Source: Porogramme epimiltina (taxonomy: Eukaryota > Basidiomycota > Agaricomycetes > Polyporales > Polyporaceae). Taken from it: a stretch of DNA of 64,000 nt. The position numbers were made by a program, and so were the translations under genes. The notes under the pieces are model-generated. The model was not told the origin of the DNA. It searched no databases and saw only the letters and a program-made list of their open reading frames with translations. Shown here piece by piece: positions 45,588-57,846 of the stretch (positions within the stretch are counted from its first letter, which is position 1; each line of letters opens with the position of its first letter). Location of the stretch: positions 1 to 64,000 of the forward strand of contig FTLJ01000111.1 in NCBI GenBank assembly GCA_900155495.1, read 5' to 3'.

Positions 45588-48500
45588 CTACAGCGGCACG
45601 AGTACCGTAGGCATCCTCTTCGTCAACATCGTGCGGTCGTGCGCCTCCACGGCTAGGTCAATATCCCGACAAACTGCCCGGTTGAGGACCACCCAATCCT
45701 CCGTCCCACGAACCATGTTCCGCCCCGCTGCAGCGTACTCGGCCTCGAGGTCGACGAGTGCGTTGAAGTGGTCGACACTACAGGGGACGAGGCGGGCTAT
45801 AGCAACAAGCGAAATCGAAACGCAAGGGGGACTCGCACCTTTGGGCTTGCATCTCGCGCAAGTCGGCGGCGGCCTGGCGCAGGATCTCGTCCCTATCCGC
45901 TCGCACCTCCTCACGAATGCCTTCGAACTTGCGGTGGAGGTTATGTACAATGGTCTGCAGTATATCGATGAGCGAGGAGAGTGGAGGTGGAATTGAAGAC
46001 GGTATACCCCGTGGATCTGGTCTAGGACGTCTATGATTGCGTCCATGTACGGGTCGCGACCATGGGCAGTCTGTGCATCGTCACGTATAAAAGTAGCGTG
46101 CTCCTTACGCCGGACCCCCATTCGCGTCGCGGAGGATACCATGTCTATACGTCACCTTGTCAACATAAATGGAATCACATAGAGGGCAGATACTCGCCAT
46201 GATCACGCCTGGCCTGACTAATCTCAGCTGTCGTCGCTGATAGTTCATCGCCACGACTAGACGGCGCTGAACGCATCTCCGCATTTTGCGCAAACCTGAC
46301 ACCCCGTCGTAGCTCATCAAGGCTACTGAGCGCGGGTTTGGGGAGGTGTTCGGGTACCCTATCAACTTGACGGACGGGTTCGTCCACTTCCATAGGCAGA
46401 ATCGCCAGAGATTGAATGCTGGCAGGAGAAGATCGACGAGGCGGCAAAGTGACCCGTTTGATGGGCCTCGGTGGAGATTCTGCCGTCAGGTCAATGGTCT
46501 CGGGCACCGGTTTCGCCTTTGGGCCCGGGGCTCTGGCAACCTGGCGGACAGCGTGAGGTCGGGACTGAGTAATGTCCTAGAGACTCACAGTAACAACGGG
46601 TGTGATGCTCCTATATGACTTCTTATGCGTGTACAGTGCATTTTCGTCACATCGAGGCAGCAAATGTTGAGGGACCTTCACGAGCTCGGGATCCTTAGAG
46701 AGCCGCGATACTTCGTCACCGACGTAGACCACGTCAGGAGGTGCCGGCATAGCACTGTGTGCGGACTGGACGGTTTTAGTCTCTCCCTGCATAGACTTCG
46801 ACGCCATCCCACGTTCTGCGGCGTCGTCCCAGGGGGTCTTGCTCGACGTGTTTACCTTTGTCGTCGGCTTTGAAGCTTCGGGTGCAATGTGCTGGAACTC
46901 TGTCAGCGAAAACATCATAACGATTCTTGCGCCTTTACCTGGAGCGTTGCGTGATGAGGTAGAGGTAACGTCGAGGGTGGTTTCGGTGACTCTGAGATCG
47001 AGGAAGGAATGGTGGCTGCGAGAGGTTCTGTGTCATCCACAACCTATGACTAGCGTCAGCGTGAGGATGCGTCAAGCTTAGTATCCACGTACAGTGAAAT
47101 CGGTGGAATCATTGAATGCCAATCCGTCATCTATACCGTCCACCACGTCCATAGACGCATCTCCACCAGCGTCGACGTCTATTACAGATGCATCCGTTTT
47201 GTCCTGATGCCTAATGGCATACTCCTCCAGTTCCACGGTGACACTTCTGGGGTGATCAGTCGGAGGAGCGTTCGTCTCTGTCTTTGTTATGACCTCGTCG
47301 TGGATAGCACGGCGCGCCTTGCGGGGAGGGGCTGGTGCACGCGACTTTCTCCGGGTCGTACCGTTCTTCGAGGGGTTCGTGCCGCCCTTGCTCTTCTTGT
47401 CCTGTCTCGTCTTCACGTCTTGCCCAGCTGTTTTGGCAAATGTAGCGGGCTTCTTTGCTTTTGAGACTTTCTTCGGCGATCCAATCTTTGTGTCAGACAT
47501 GAGGCTAGCCTTTACATCCTTCTTTACGTCGGCCAATTTCGTCTTCCGCGCCGCCGCTTCCTTCTTTGTATCCTTGATTTGCAATTCCATGTTTGTGTCG
47601 TGACCTGTCCTCGCAGCGTTCTCGCGTTTGAAGGGTTTCTTTGACGCAACAGCAAGGGGAGACGACCTTGGAGCAGTGCCAGCAGCGGACGGACGAGGCG
47701 GACTCGGAAGTTCATCGTAGTCGATCCACTTGTCCGATGGACGAAACTCAGAGACGCTAGCAGTTGGTGAAGATGTCCGACCCTTCGCGTGGTACTTCCT
47801 CCTTAACCTCGACGTAGGACGCAGCAGCTTAGAATCGCAAGCGAGTGGATTCGAATCAGTATCGTCAGTGGGTGCGCCAGCGGCAGTGATTCGAGCGCGT
47901 TTTGCAGGTGTTTCCTTCAGCGGTAGACGAGTAGACGATAATTCGTCGTAATCGATGTCTTCCTTCTCAGAAAGCTTCCTCTTCGCGAGTTTGTAGACCC
48001 TAGCACTAGTAGCATCAGGCTCGGAATCGATAGGTCCGACCTTCCTGCGTAGAGAGGTCTTGATAGGTTTTCTCGAGACCGGGGTAGGAGAGCTGAGAGG
48101 GGGAGCTAAGGAGGGTATAAGTACACGCGAAAAGAGAGCATAGGCACGGGACGTACCGAGATCGTCGAGAACTTTGCTAGCTTTGAGAGCGCGTCTCTTG
48201 TCAGCTGGCTTAAGCATGTCGACTATGTCAGTAAGCCCAGGAGACGCGAGAGTTGCACGAGTGGCGGTCCTGGCATCATATACTTTCTTGACAAGAGCAC
48301 TTTTCAACGAGGAGCTTGGGACGAAGGGTGGAGAAGACAAAGGCGCATGGAAGTCGGGGGCAGGTATTTCGAGGTCCGAGAAACGTAGAACTTTGGGGCC
48401 TGTGGCAGACGTGGCCGTTGGGCAGTCTTGTTGAGGCTTTCGACATCCGAGTGCAGGTGGACTAGAAACTACAAGAGAAGCAGGAGCAACAACAGAGGCG

Positions 48501-50934
48501 GCCGGGGAAACAGAGTGCCCTTCCCGATCTTGCGTGCCAGCGCCATCGGTCGTGGATCGATATAGAAGTGCCTTTCGAGTGATCCGACGACGCCGAGGAG
48601 ATGTGGGCGGAGCGTCGTCATCAGAGTCCAGAACGACGTTCCCTAAACCGCCACGAACCAGGCGAGCAGCAGATTTGGATGAGGTATTCGCAGGAGCGGA
48701 AGGTTCAAAGGAAATGCGACCAGGGACCGAGCTCAGAGAGATGCTACTCCGTCGGAGACCCTTAGCCTCTGAGACTGGCGATTCAGATATCTCAGACAGG
48801 TCACAGTTAATGGCGCCGAGAGCTGCATCATTGAGGGCTTCGCAGTTCTTGTGTGCTATCTTAGTTGGATGACAGGGAGGAAGTGGTTCACTGGAGCCTA
48901 CAGAGCCAGTACTGTCCAGGATCGCACGCTCCGTGACCTGGGCGGCGCTGGGGAATGTATCGTTTGGCGATCGGGGAATATGAGACGGAGATGGTCTAAG
49001 CGAGCTAGCAGGGGCGGTCTTTGACGTAGCGGCGACAGTGGACGCTTCTATGTCGTTGCCTGAATAGACACTGTCGCTGGGGTCGTCAGTCCGGTAAACT
49101 GCGTGATGCAAACTCGAGATTAGGCCAAGTGCAGTTAGAAGTACGCGATAGACACGCACGTTGTGATATGTTTTCCCTCCTCTATTATTGGAGATGACTC
49201 CGTCACTAAACGTTCTCACGTAGATCGTTGGAACACTCACCTCAACCTGTGGGACTTCGGTGAATAGACGTCCGGCGCTATCGAGCTCGAGGTTCGCAGA
49301 TCGAATGGCTACGGATTGCTTCGGGGGATGAGTGAGTGTCGGTGTGTCTCGGAGGAGGTGGGCCTGACCGGTATACGTCAGCGTTCATGGCGAGATAGAG
49401 GTGTAAATGGACTGACGAGGCCACGGCTACACAGGGTTCGGGACCACTTGTCCTCCTCAACCGAAGGGAAGGAGAACGTGACGTCGTGGCTGATTTCGAC
49501 CTTCCCGTTCTGCCCAGGTGTCTTGACGTAGTTTCGACCAAGTCTTGGAGGACCGGTGAGAGTAAGAAGGACTTGGACGGTGTTGGCGGCATTGCTCGAC
49601 AGACGGATAGATGTTACAATAGAGTAGGAGATTTCCAAAGACTCGTATTGGCTCTCCTGTCAAGGAACGATGTCGAACGTTGTGTCGGACGAAGCCAATC
49701 GAGATCACATACCTCATCTAGGAGGACATTGACGAGAAACGTTTTCTCATCCGCATACAGTTTGTCGGATGGATATGTTTCCCCGCTGACTATAATCTTG
49801 TCGATGAAAAATGGTTGCGGACTATATGCGCACATAATCTAGTCTCCACACGGGGTCTTAGAGTTGGGAAAAGCTCACAATGCGATGTTGACCTTGGCCA
49901 GCACAATAATGATCTTCACAGACGTCTCTTCCCAGTTGCTCGTAGGAACGTGCTCTAAGATGTCACAGATCTTTGCGCTAGCATCGCTCATTTCAGGAGG
50001 GACGGCTGACTTGAAGACGGAGTGAATGAATTCGGTACGTTGAGCGCGGCCGGCTTGGGAATTATTTGTGGATGGCAGAAGTCGCGCGAAGAGATTGAGA
50101 AGGGATTCTAAAGGGAGATAATCTGCGAGAGCGATGAACAATTTATTAGCTAAACGTCTACGTGACGCGTTTGCTCACCTCGCGTCCTCCAAAGACAAGA
50201 CCCCAAGCGCGTTCCACTCAACACCTTAGAATCCCTGAGCTTCCGCTGGTTACTTTGATGTGCAGCCGAGCCATCACACAGGATGTTATACGCCTGGAGG
50301 ATGCGCATATAGGCAGTCCGAACGACAGAAATCATTCTTGATCGAGACTCACCGTGCATCTGAGATCCACTCCCGTTCTCGGGGCCGTGAGGGAAAAGCA
50401 AATGTCACTGAGAACCGCAAACAGCGAGTCTCCAATTGCATCTTTGGCATCCTTTGTATTGTTCTCATCAAGAAAGTCCTGTTTGCGCCTAATAGTTAGA
50501 TGGGAAATGGGAAGGAGGTAGAGAACAAACCAGAACTCCTGAGAGAAGTGCGTAAAGAACAGACTCCCAGCGATCCTTTTGCTCTTGCTGCGCATTACCT
50601 ATTGCAGAAAGTATGCGTTCGTGATAAACAGACTCGAATATAGCAGAAGCGAGCTCTAGTGTTGGAGCAGGCAGTGAACAGTAGAGGACTCGGAGAGTTT
50701 CCCGGAGGAAATCCTTTAGGTTCTCTGTGACTTGCTCTGATATAGAGGACAGTTTCTATATACATCATTATGAAACGGAGCATATTTATCCACAAAACGA
50801 CGTCGTACCAAAAGCACAAGGTGAGTGGACACCTGCCCCACTATATCAGCGACCCGCTGCTTCTCCCTCTTCTTGAGCCTGCTCTCTGTGATAGAAGCAG
50901 TAAGGGCACCGAGTGCATCATCTACGCTGTTCAT
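45588..50934 (-). CDS. Red1/SYCP2-like meiotic chromosome axis protein (candidate)
   Basis: A chain of splice-compatible exons runs from about ATG 50934 (MNSVDDALGAL; upstream frame to 51123 lacks an ATG) to the stop at 45588. Three parts are visible. An N-terminal helical region spans about 50930-49870 (for example LKDFLRETLRVLYCSLPAP, DYLPLESLLNLFARLLP, AKICDILEHVP). A strand-rich segment at about 49840-49270 includes FFIDKIIVSGE and DEKTFLVNVLLDE. Then comes a very long Ser/Lys-rich disordered region (47078-49240). The far C-terminus has a predicted coiled coil (HNLHRKFEGIREEVRADRDE, then ILRQAAADLREMQ). This ARM-like, Spt16M-like, disordered, coiled-coil order is that of axis proteins Red1 and SYCP2. 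A SUMO-interaction-like ETIDLTAE lies near 46490. It could also be two genes, or another chromatin scaffold. Confidence 0.45.
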
Positions 50935-51222
50935 ATTATCGGCTTGGTGCGAAAGAGAGCCAACTTGGCCAGGAGGGTGTGAGCAAAGGGAGTAAAGACG
51001 TTGGTGGAAAGCGCCGAGACGCGACGCGTCGAATACCCGCGTTAGCGATCGCGAGTGGGGAGTCGCGACATACTTAGCGCTCGTTCCCAGCGAACTATTA
51101 GACGCTGATTCAAACACAGACAAATAGTCGCGAGACCTTGAGCCGTTCTCTCATTTCGAACACCGTTGACCTCGCAGAACATCCCCAGCCCCGTTGACCT
51201 CGCCTTTTTTCATCCCCATCAT
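50935..51222. promoter_or_regulatory. Shared divergent promoter of the axis candidate and RNA14
   Basis: The two start codons are 288 bases apart if the left gene starts at 50934. An open frame continues through this gap on the minus strand to 51123 without an ATG, so the left gene might instead have a spliced upstream start. Confidence 0.4.
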
Positions 51223-54200
51223 ATGTCTGAACCGCCACCCCCGGAGACTATGGCGGAAGATCCCGCGGGGGACCCCAACCAAGAAGAGCAGAAACCTCAA
51301 CTATCGTCGGATGCCGTCCTCAACGCGCTCCGCCAGCTCCAGAGCACACCTGCAACTACCCCTACAATCCCGCAACCAACAGAGCAGCTAGACAATGATA
51401 CCAAGACAGAACCAACCCCGCCCACGCCGCCACCACAGTCTGAATGGGACGGGCTGCGTGCTCAGTTGCGCGACCGACCCATCGACGCTGACGGCTGGTT
51501 GAAGCTCGTCAGTCTAGCGGAAGATTCAGGAGACATGGAGAAGATCAAGCAGACGTACGAAGGCATGCTGGAAACGTACCCAAACACTGTCAGCATCCGT
51601 CGTTCTCCAGTCCATGGTTGTTTTGTCTGACTTGGTGTACGCAGCCGGCCATTCAGATAGCCTATCTCCAACATTTCCTGGATGATCCATCACAATTTGG
51701 TTATGCAGAGGCGCTCTTCAAAAAGTTCTTGCTGAGAACCACGCCTTCAGTAGAATTGCTGAAATTCTACTTGACGTATATTAGGTGCGGCCTCAGCCCT
51801 CCCCGAGCCCGGGTCGTGCTCATTTGTACCCTTCCAGGCGAATCACGACCGGTCCCAACGCCCGCGAGGTGATCAGAAAGTGCTACGATTTCGCGCTGTC
51901 TCACGCTAGTCAAGACAAAGACAGCTACGACATCTGGCAAGACTACATCAACTTCTTGAAGGCAGGCGAGGTATGTGCTTTGCATTGGCGTTCTCTCCAC
52001 GGGTTCCCCCTTTCTTTATGGATCACCCCCTCCACTGCAATGTTATGCGCTCGTTTCATCGGATGTGGATATCGCACGGACGGATCGAGTTGTGAGACTA
52101 CCGCCGTTTCGTTGAGGACGATTCGTAGTGCCTCCGAACGTCAAGCGAATGCTTTGATGCAGCGCAGAAGCATTCGCTTGTCGATCGACGCAAAGCCATA
52201 CTCATGGGCCCGATTCCGTCGCTACCCTTTTGTACTATCGTGTAGACCCTTATACATCAACACCCCTATTCTTTCTCATCGTGTGCCCCGTAAGACCCCG
52301 TGCGAGACCACTCCGCCGAGGAGATCACTTCATTCATACGGTGCTGACACAGTCGGGTAACAGACAAACACGACTTGGGAGGAGCAACAGAAGATGGACT
52401 CTGTGCGACGAGTGTACCAACAGGCTGTTCAAATTCCTATGGAGAATGTGAAACGTCTGTGGGAGGACTACCAAGACTTCGAGAACAATCTCAACAAGAT
52501 TACAGTGCGTGTGATTGCTGAGAGCATCGATCAGTGTTTTAATCCATCAACGGTTACCCCAGGCCAAAAAGTTCATCTCCGACCTCCAAGAAAACCATAT
52601 GCAGGCACGCACTGTCTTCAACCAGCTTCAAGAACACCTGTCTGTTCTGTATCCGCCGACGCCTGCCACCAAAACTGGTCGCCCTCAGATTTGGCTTCCT
52701 CGTCCACCTACGTTCAACCAGGGGGATAAGGCGATTGTGACTCGGTGGCGACAGTATCTCAAGTGGGAGGAGAGCAACCCTCTCGAAATAGAGGAAGCCT
52801 CCCGCACTACTTTCTTGCAGCGCGTGCAAACAGTCTACAAGAAGGCGACCGTACGCATGCGGTACTACTCGGAAATATGGTACGCATACCTGGCAAATCG
52901 AGCTCTCCAGCCCACATGACTCCCTGGCAGGTTTATGGCGTATGCGTGGACGAATAGTATCGGTAAGACAGATGAGGCATTAGCATTACTGAAGGCCGGG
53001 ATCGACGCCAACCCCGCAAGGTGAGATGATGTCGACATGCATGCTATGGTTACTAACGTCCTCTTCTACAATAGTTTTGTGCTGAACTTCGCGTATGCGG
53101 AGGCTCTTGAAGTTCAAAATCAGTTCACGGAAGTACATGCAACGTTTGAAAGGTTCCTCGAGACCCTTCGCAAAGACCTTGAAGCTCTCGAGACCAAGTT
53201 GAACGCGGCTAGTTCGTCTAGTAACTCTCTCAGCTCACATCAGAGTCAACAAGGGCTAGGTGCGGCTACAGAAGCCACGTCTTCACAGCCACAGAATGGT
53301 ATGCACTCCCAGAACTCGTCTTTCAATACGCAGTCTACAGACGACAAGCCGTTGAAGAACAAGGAACTGAGTGACAAGCGTACCCACTATGGTATCGCAT
53401 GGGTGGTTTACATTCGGTTTGCTCGCCGGGCCGAGGGCCTCAAGTCCGCGCGCAGCGTGTTCGGCAAGGCTCGCAGAGACCGCTGGACACCCTGGGAGGT
53501 GCACGAAGCTGAGGGTACGACGTGCTCTCACTACCTGCCATCAACGAACTCAACCCTTTCCAGCACTCATGGAATATCACTGTGGGAACAAGGACGTTGC
53601 TGTCGCTAGCAGAATCTTTGAGAGAGGAATGGAGTTATTCGGCGACGAACCTGAGTACGTTCTGCGTTACCTCAACTTTCTCATCTCCATCAACGATGAG
53701 AACAGTAAGTCGTTCTTTGGCTTTGCGGTCGCTCCCTACTGACAGGTATCATTCTGCAGACGCGAGAGCTCTGTTTGAACGCGTGATTGGTACCTTCTCG
53801 GCCGATAAGGCACGACCTTTGTGGGATCGTTGGGCACGGTATGAGTACCAGTACGGCGACCTTGGGACAGCACAAAAGCTTGAGAAGCGCATGTCCGAAG
53901 TCTACCTCAACGGTACTTCCTCGACCCTTCGTATTCCGCACCCACCTCTAACCCTATCCACAGACCCGCCCATCAAGCGCTTCGCAGAACGGCACAAATA
54001 CCTTACTATCGATTCGATTGCAGTGCGTGACCTGGGCTTCGTGCCCACACGGCAAGGGGCGAGCAGCAGTGGCAGCAGCGGCATGCTGGGGCGGACCGAT
54101 ACACTGCAGTCCATTGTGTCCGAAAGCACCAAGACCAGCGTTCCAACACCTAGCTCGTCCTCCAAGCGTGCCTCGTCGCCCGACCGAAGACGTGAAGACA

Positions 54201-54761
54201 GCCGTGATTACCCCTCGAAGCGCGCGCGTGCAAGCAGTCCGGGGAGGGGCCGTGACCGTGATCGTTGGGACAGTTCCGGGAGTCATAGACGCCACGGGTC
54301 CCCGGTGTGGGAGCGCGACCGCGATCGTGATGGTCCGCCGTCATCATCGTCGTCCAGGCGACTCCACAAAGAGGAGCGTGAAGAAGACAAGAGTGTGCAG
54401 CTACCAAACATACTCAGTTGGTTTGTCGGCACACTACCCGCTCCGACAACGTTTGATGGTGTGTCGGCCTCTCCATTCCAGCATCCCTTATTCTTTCACT
54501 AACCTGTTTGCCCTCAGGCCCCGTCTTCCGTACTGACGACCTCCTGCAAGTCTTCAAAAATGCTATCATCCCGTCTAGTTCTGCAGCCCGACCCCGTTCT
54601 CCTCCTCCTGCTCCTCGATCTGCCGGTATGTTCGAAACTGCCAGCGTATGGAAGTATGCTGATTGATTTGATTCATAGGCGGTAGTGGTGGAAGACCCCC
54701 TCCGGACTATGGACCGTACCAGGGCCCTGGCGGAGGCGGAGGCCGTCGTGGACGCTGGTAA
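51223..54761 (+). CDS. RNA14: mRNA 3'-end processing protein Rna14 (CstF-77)
   Basis: Twelve exons are read: 51223-51588, 51645-51784, 51838-51970, 52364-52504, 52563-52879, 52931-53020, 53075-53514, 53564-53704, 53760-53912, 53964-54458, 54518-54625 and 54679-54761 (868 residues). After a Pro/Glu-rich start, HAT repeats fill residues ~85-640, with marks such as DADGWLKLVSLAEDSGD, YDIWQDYINFLK, KRLWEDYQDFENNLNK, PQIWLPRP, RTHYGIAWVVYIRFARRAEG and RPLWDRWARYEYQYGDL. The tail has an Arg/Ser/Asp region with PSKRARASSPGR and ends in a Gly/Arg run (GGGGGRRGRW). Rna14 dimerises in cleavage factor IA, bridging Rna15 and Pcf11 in cleavage and polyadenylation. Intron 3 is 393 bases long, far above the ~54-base norm, and contains a perfect hairpin. 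Confidence 0.93.
52142..52180 (+). repeat. Perfect 13-bp inverted repeat in RNA14 intron 3
   Basis: CAAGCGAATGCTT (52142-52154) is followed after 13 bases by its exact reverse complement AAGCATTCGCTTG (52168-52180). In RNA this forms a 13-bp stem with a 13-base loop. It lies in the middle of the only long intron of RNA14. Confidence 0.9.
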
Positions 54762-54997
54762 TGCCTGTTTACTTCGTAGCACCGTAGAATCTTTCCGTCC
54801 GATATTCCATAGTTGTAACGTGTTCTTCGTGTCACTTCGTCCGGCCGCCTTGTATAGTGGGCGGTTGTCCGGCCCGGGTGGCATTGCTGTGTGGTTGGGC
54901 GGTCACCCGCATCTCTGGGTTGCTCCGGATCTGTCACTGCCTCATCCTCTTGTACCCGCATCCTACGCTCCCAACCCGTATTTACGTGCCCTGGAGA

Positions 54998-57626
54998 ATG
55001 CCAATCCGTGGAATAAATCACTCTTCCCTTGTCTCGGACGACTCTCCTTACTTCCGCTCACTCGCGGAGTTGGATCAATGGGCTCAAACTCCATCAAGCT
55101 TGACGAGGCTCGAAGGCGTACTCCCGTATACCCCCCGTAGTCTCGTTCATGAGGCTTCTCAAACTGCTTCTAGAGGAAAACTTTTGGTAATTCCTCGGAT
55201 CAGCGCAATGGCAAGTAAGCTAAAGAGTCCCTTCTAATCAGGTTTGCCACGACTACAAGGTGGGTGCTCTCTCGTTGAGAGAGGACGCGTATGCTGCTGA
55301 TGCGTACAATAATGCTGATTGGCTCACTTTCAGGGCGGTTACACCGAGTCACCGACTGCGCCGTCGTACACTTTCAACTTCTGGCCGTATTGCGAGACCT
55401 TTATCTAGTTCGTGTTCGCGTCCTCACGTAATCGTCTGCTCTGCGCTGACTATCCAGAAACTGGATAGTTTTTCTCATCACAGAGTCACAGTTCCTCCAT
55501 CGGCATGGTCGACTGCAGCACATCGTCATGGCGTGAAGATGCTTGGAACTCTGTGAGCATTCCTTTGTTTGTGTCTACCTCCCCGGGGTCTGATCTTAGC
55601 TACAGCATCTTTGAGAACAAGGAATCGGAACCAGATTGCCTTCAGCTGCTTGTTGGCGTTCCTCCTAATGCAAGGACCGGGCCCGCAAAACCCGGGGCAT
55701 CCACAACATTTCCATTGTCGCCTCACTATGCAAGACTACTAGCAGACCTCGCCCACCAACGAGGTTTTGACGGTTACCTCCTGAACTTCGAAGCTCCGCT
55801 CCGCCGTGGCGTTGAGCAGACGCGAGCTTTGACAATGTGGATTGCCATGTTTGAGCACGAGCTCAAGAGAAAGATCGGTGATCATGCAGAAGTTATCTGG
55901 TAAGTCTCTGTTTGCGGTCGTTGGAGATATACGATTTTACAGCGTGCAACATAGGTATGATAGCGTCATAGTGAATGGAATGCTCCGATGGCAAGATCGT
56001 CTGAACAGCGTCAACTTGCCGTTCTTACTACCATCCACGGGGTTCTTCTCCAACTACACAGTAAGCACAATATGATTCTATTTGGACGGGAGACTCAATG
56101 GTGCCTCGCAGTGGCCCTCTCCATTCCCATCTATGACTGCACAGTATCTCTTAGGTCTGGATCAAGCACAATACCGTGAAACAAAGCGGCTTCAAGATCT
56201 ATACATTGGCGTAGACGTCTGGGGTCGCGGCTCACACGGCGGTGGCGGTTTCGGTCTCTTCAAGGCCATATCGCACATCAGCCCCGAGTCTCTCGGCCTC
56301 AGCGTTGCCCTCTTCGGACCTGCGTGGACTTGGGAAAGCGAGCAAGATAAGCCTGGATGGTCATGGAAGGCTTGGTGGGAGTATGAAAATAAGCTCTGGG
56401 TTGGCCCTCGCAAAGCTGGCGAAGATGTGCCTGTGCCGGTACCCAAACCCCATCCCGCCGATCCACCATGTGAACATGGGTCCTTCCAACCAATCTCTAA
56501 CTTCTTCCCGCATCGGCCTCCACCCAATCCCGCAGTACTCCCGTTTTTGACCACGTTCAGTCCAGGGGTCGGATGGTCCTGGTTCGTCCGTGGCAACTGT
56601 GTTTTCCGTTCTGAGACGGGGTGGACGGACGTCGACAAGACCACGTCTACTGGAGATCTTGTCTTCCCAAGACCTACACTAGCATGGGAGGATGGCGAGC
56701 GCGAAGAAGCAATTCCAGACGCATCGTCGGATATATCTATGGACGACGCATGGCTGGGGGGAAGCTCTCTCGCAATCACCATATCCGCTCCAGGGTCCGA
56801 CGCCGAAGATGCGTTCTTCCGCTGTGTCTGGCTCCCCATTCAGTCTCTAGCGATTACCCCTCGCAAGTCGTATCGTATGCACATTGTCTTCAAGTCGGAC
56901 GGACCCGTCGATACCGACACCGGAGCGTCGATCAAGTCTCTCGAGAAGGACGGTCCTCACGCTACAGAGTTTGAAATCACCCCGATAGCATCGTCAGAGA
57001 GCTTACCATCAGGGTGGACTGAGCTCCTCATCGACTTCAAGCTTCCACTCGATGGGCAGAGAGACGTGCTCTCTGCCGCCGGACTTGTGGTTGGCTTCGC
57101 CTGTGAGGACCCTACGGAGGCCGTGACTTTTACCGTCAACATCGGCATGATCAGCGTGTACCCTAATCCCACTTCTTCTGATTTGGCCGCAGTAAATCCC
57201 AAAGTGCTATGGGCAGACTTCGCGCCCAATCGACCTGCAAGCACGACCTCACCGCCCGCACCTTTCTCTGGGGTCCTGACGTGGGACACCGGTGTGTCGC
57301 TCGGGCCCCTCCCAAACTTCACCACCATTTCAATTGAATCCCCGCTTCCGCTGTGGATCCTCGACTGCCCGCCTCCCGGGATCGCGTACTTCAATTTGTA
57401 CGCGCAAAAGCATACGGGCGAGGGCACAGGGATGCCCCCTGAGGAAGCCACATTCATCGGGACTACTGGACTCGACGGGCGTGCCAACAGGTTCTACGTT
57501 GACCCGGCATGCATACCGGCCGAATTCCAGGGCGTAGGATCCGTGCGGTTCTATATTCAAGGGGTCTCTGCTAAAGGCAATGTTTTGGATTGGGAGGATT
57601 GCGCATTTGTTGATGTAGACCGATGA
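54998..57626 (+). CDS. Cytosolic endo-beta-N-acetylglucosaminidase (GH85 ENGase)
   Basis: Seven exons (54998-55186, 55242-55259, 55334-55407, 55469-55552, 55606-55899, 55955-56060 and 56112-57626) encode 759 residues. Exon 2 is 18 bases and encodes VCHDYK, part of the family motif LVCHDYKGGY. GH85 marks follow: YTFNFWPYCETFIYFSHH, then VTVPPSAWSTAAHRHGVKML, then RGFDGYLLNFEAPL (catalytic Asn and Glu near residue 180, where many relatives read N-I-E). EVIWYDSVIVNGMLRWQDRLN, YIGVDVWGRGSHGGGGFG and SVALFGPAWTWE come next. The C-terminal half is beta-rich. No signal peptide is visible, so it probably acts in the cytosol on free N-glycans, cutting between the two core GlcNAc residues. Confidence 0.93.
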
Positions 57627-57846
57627 TTATCTACGAAAGCGCGGCAGACGAAGCAAACGGCATTATTCGAGAGTATGGGTGTGTTCGATATAGAGTAGTC
57701 GAAGGATAAATGATGACAGAACTCGCGTAGCTTACAAACAGTGCCATTCGAATAACAAAGGGTCCATAGCGTATAAGAGGGAGACCGGGTAGTCTACCCT
57801 ATAAAACGTAGCCTGAACGAAAGGAGGTGGCCGACTACTCGCTCGA

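Noticed and set aside
45588..46918. Separate gene at the C-terminal end of the axis candidate
   Set aside because: Exons continue in phase from the 47078-49240 frame through short introns to the coiled coil, and no independent start with a promoter-like leader is apparent. A split gene remains possible.
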